Source: Sporosarcina sp. PTS2304 (lineage in GTDB: Bacteria > Bacillota > Bacilli > Bacillales_A > Planococcaceae). From it: DNA of 64,000 nt. The translations under genes and the position numbers were made by a program. The notes below the pieces were generated by a model. The model searched no databases and had not been told where the DNA came from. It saw only the letters and a list, made by a program, of their open reading frames with translations. Of the stretch, positions 63,751-64,000 are shown one piece after another (the first letter of the stretch is position 1; the number at the start of each line of letters is the position of its first letter). The DNA is taken from assembly GCF_003351785.1 (NCBI RefSeq), contig NZ_CP031230.1, forward strand, positions 1,732,001 to 1,796,000. The letters are read 5' to 3'.

Positions 63751-64000
63751 TTACTCGTTAGTCACTGGTCCTATTTCCGCAGCATATCCATCATATAAAA
63801 AGCTATCTTCACTTTCAAAGACTGTTACACTGTATCTCGTTTCTTCTCCAGTATCAAAACGGACGGACGCGATATACTCACCAGGTTTTTCAACTTTTAT
63901 ATTCGTAAAATTGTATTCGATCCCATCCACCTTGACATTATCAGAGACTATCTCACCATCTATCGTAGCGAGAGATATATGTTTCACAAATTTATATTTT
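63751..64000 (-). CDS. C-terminal part of an unknown protein, 5' end outside window
   Basis: The frame is open from the window edge to the stop at 63751 (about 82 residues visible: KYKFVKHISLATIDGEIVSD ... AEIGPVTNE). A GTG inside the frame is not supported by a ribosome site, so the gene most likely begins beyond 64000. Beta-rich, Ig-like pattern (PGEYIASVRFDTGEETRYSV), as in extracellular domains. Confidence 0.65.
   Translation of the reverse strand, partial: KYKFVKHISLATIDGEIVSDNVKVDGIEYNFTNIKVEKPGEYIASVRFDTGEETRYSVTVFESEDSFLYDGYAAEIGPVTNE

Noticed and set aside
1..64000. tRNA or rRNA genes and riboswitches
   Set aside because: Intergenic stretches were read on both strands and no convincing cloverleaf, rRNA segment, T-box or known riboswitch core was recognised. 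A tRNAscan or Rfam search would decide.

Overview
The window reads as chromosomal DNA of a low-GC, spore-former-like Gram-positive bacterium. A member of the Planococcaceae, perhaps Sporosarcina, is my inference from the FadR-type fad operon, SCO and subtilase proteins, S-layer homology remnants, strong GGAGG ribosome sites and frequent GTG/TTG starts. No rRNA or tRNA gene was recognised.

1-23 kb is host backbone: a fatty-acid beta-oxidation operon (fadN-fadA-fadE) with a FadR operator, a thioredoxin, a C39-like peptidase, a 5'-3' exonuclease, two tandem Pro/Gly-rich paralogues, a DNA alkylation repair protein, and a respiratory group (GMC dehydrogenase, its small subunit, SCO). Next comes a polysaccharide deacetylase / ECF sigma / anti-sigma operon behind an ECF-type promoter. 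Then follow a divergent alanine dehydrogenase, a 21-bp repeat array, a pentapeptide-repeat protein, a GDSL esterase whose catalytic blocks are in permuted order, and a secreted subtilase.

23.77-41.76 kb is one inserted mobile unit. Its outer 38-bp Tn3/Tn1546-type inverted repeats are flanked by the 5-bp duplication AACAA, and it splits an ankyrin-repeat gene whose halves (42896-41760 and 23768-23349) rejoin exactly in frame. Its left arm is a Tn1546-like transposon (tnpA with an internal TGA, tnpR, and a BlaI/BlaR1-like pair but no beta-lactamase). Its right arm is a decayed, inverted relative. Between them lie an ISL3 remnant, a strikingly AT-rich six-gene operon, a nagB gene and several gene fragments. 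The operon encodes a nucleotidyltransferase-like protein, an NDK-like protein, an MfnE-like amino-acid kinase, a class III aminotransferase, a caspase/gingipain-fold protein and an MFS exporter. It looks like an undescribed small-molecule or peptide-modification pathway and is the best candidate for a new system here.

42-64 kb is again host backbone: CapA-like protein, an S-layer-homology pseudogene downstream of a second copy of the ECF promoter, an HNH protein, a DMT transporter, a DHH-CBS-CCA-type nucleotidyltransferase fusion, and a second 21-bp repeat array cut in two by an intact IS256-family element. Then come a phytoene-desaturase-like oxidoreductase, a Cys/His-rich small protein, a lipoprotein, an SDR dehydrogenase, LD-carboxypeptidase, a deaminase, a DegV protein and several small genes.
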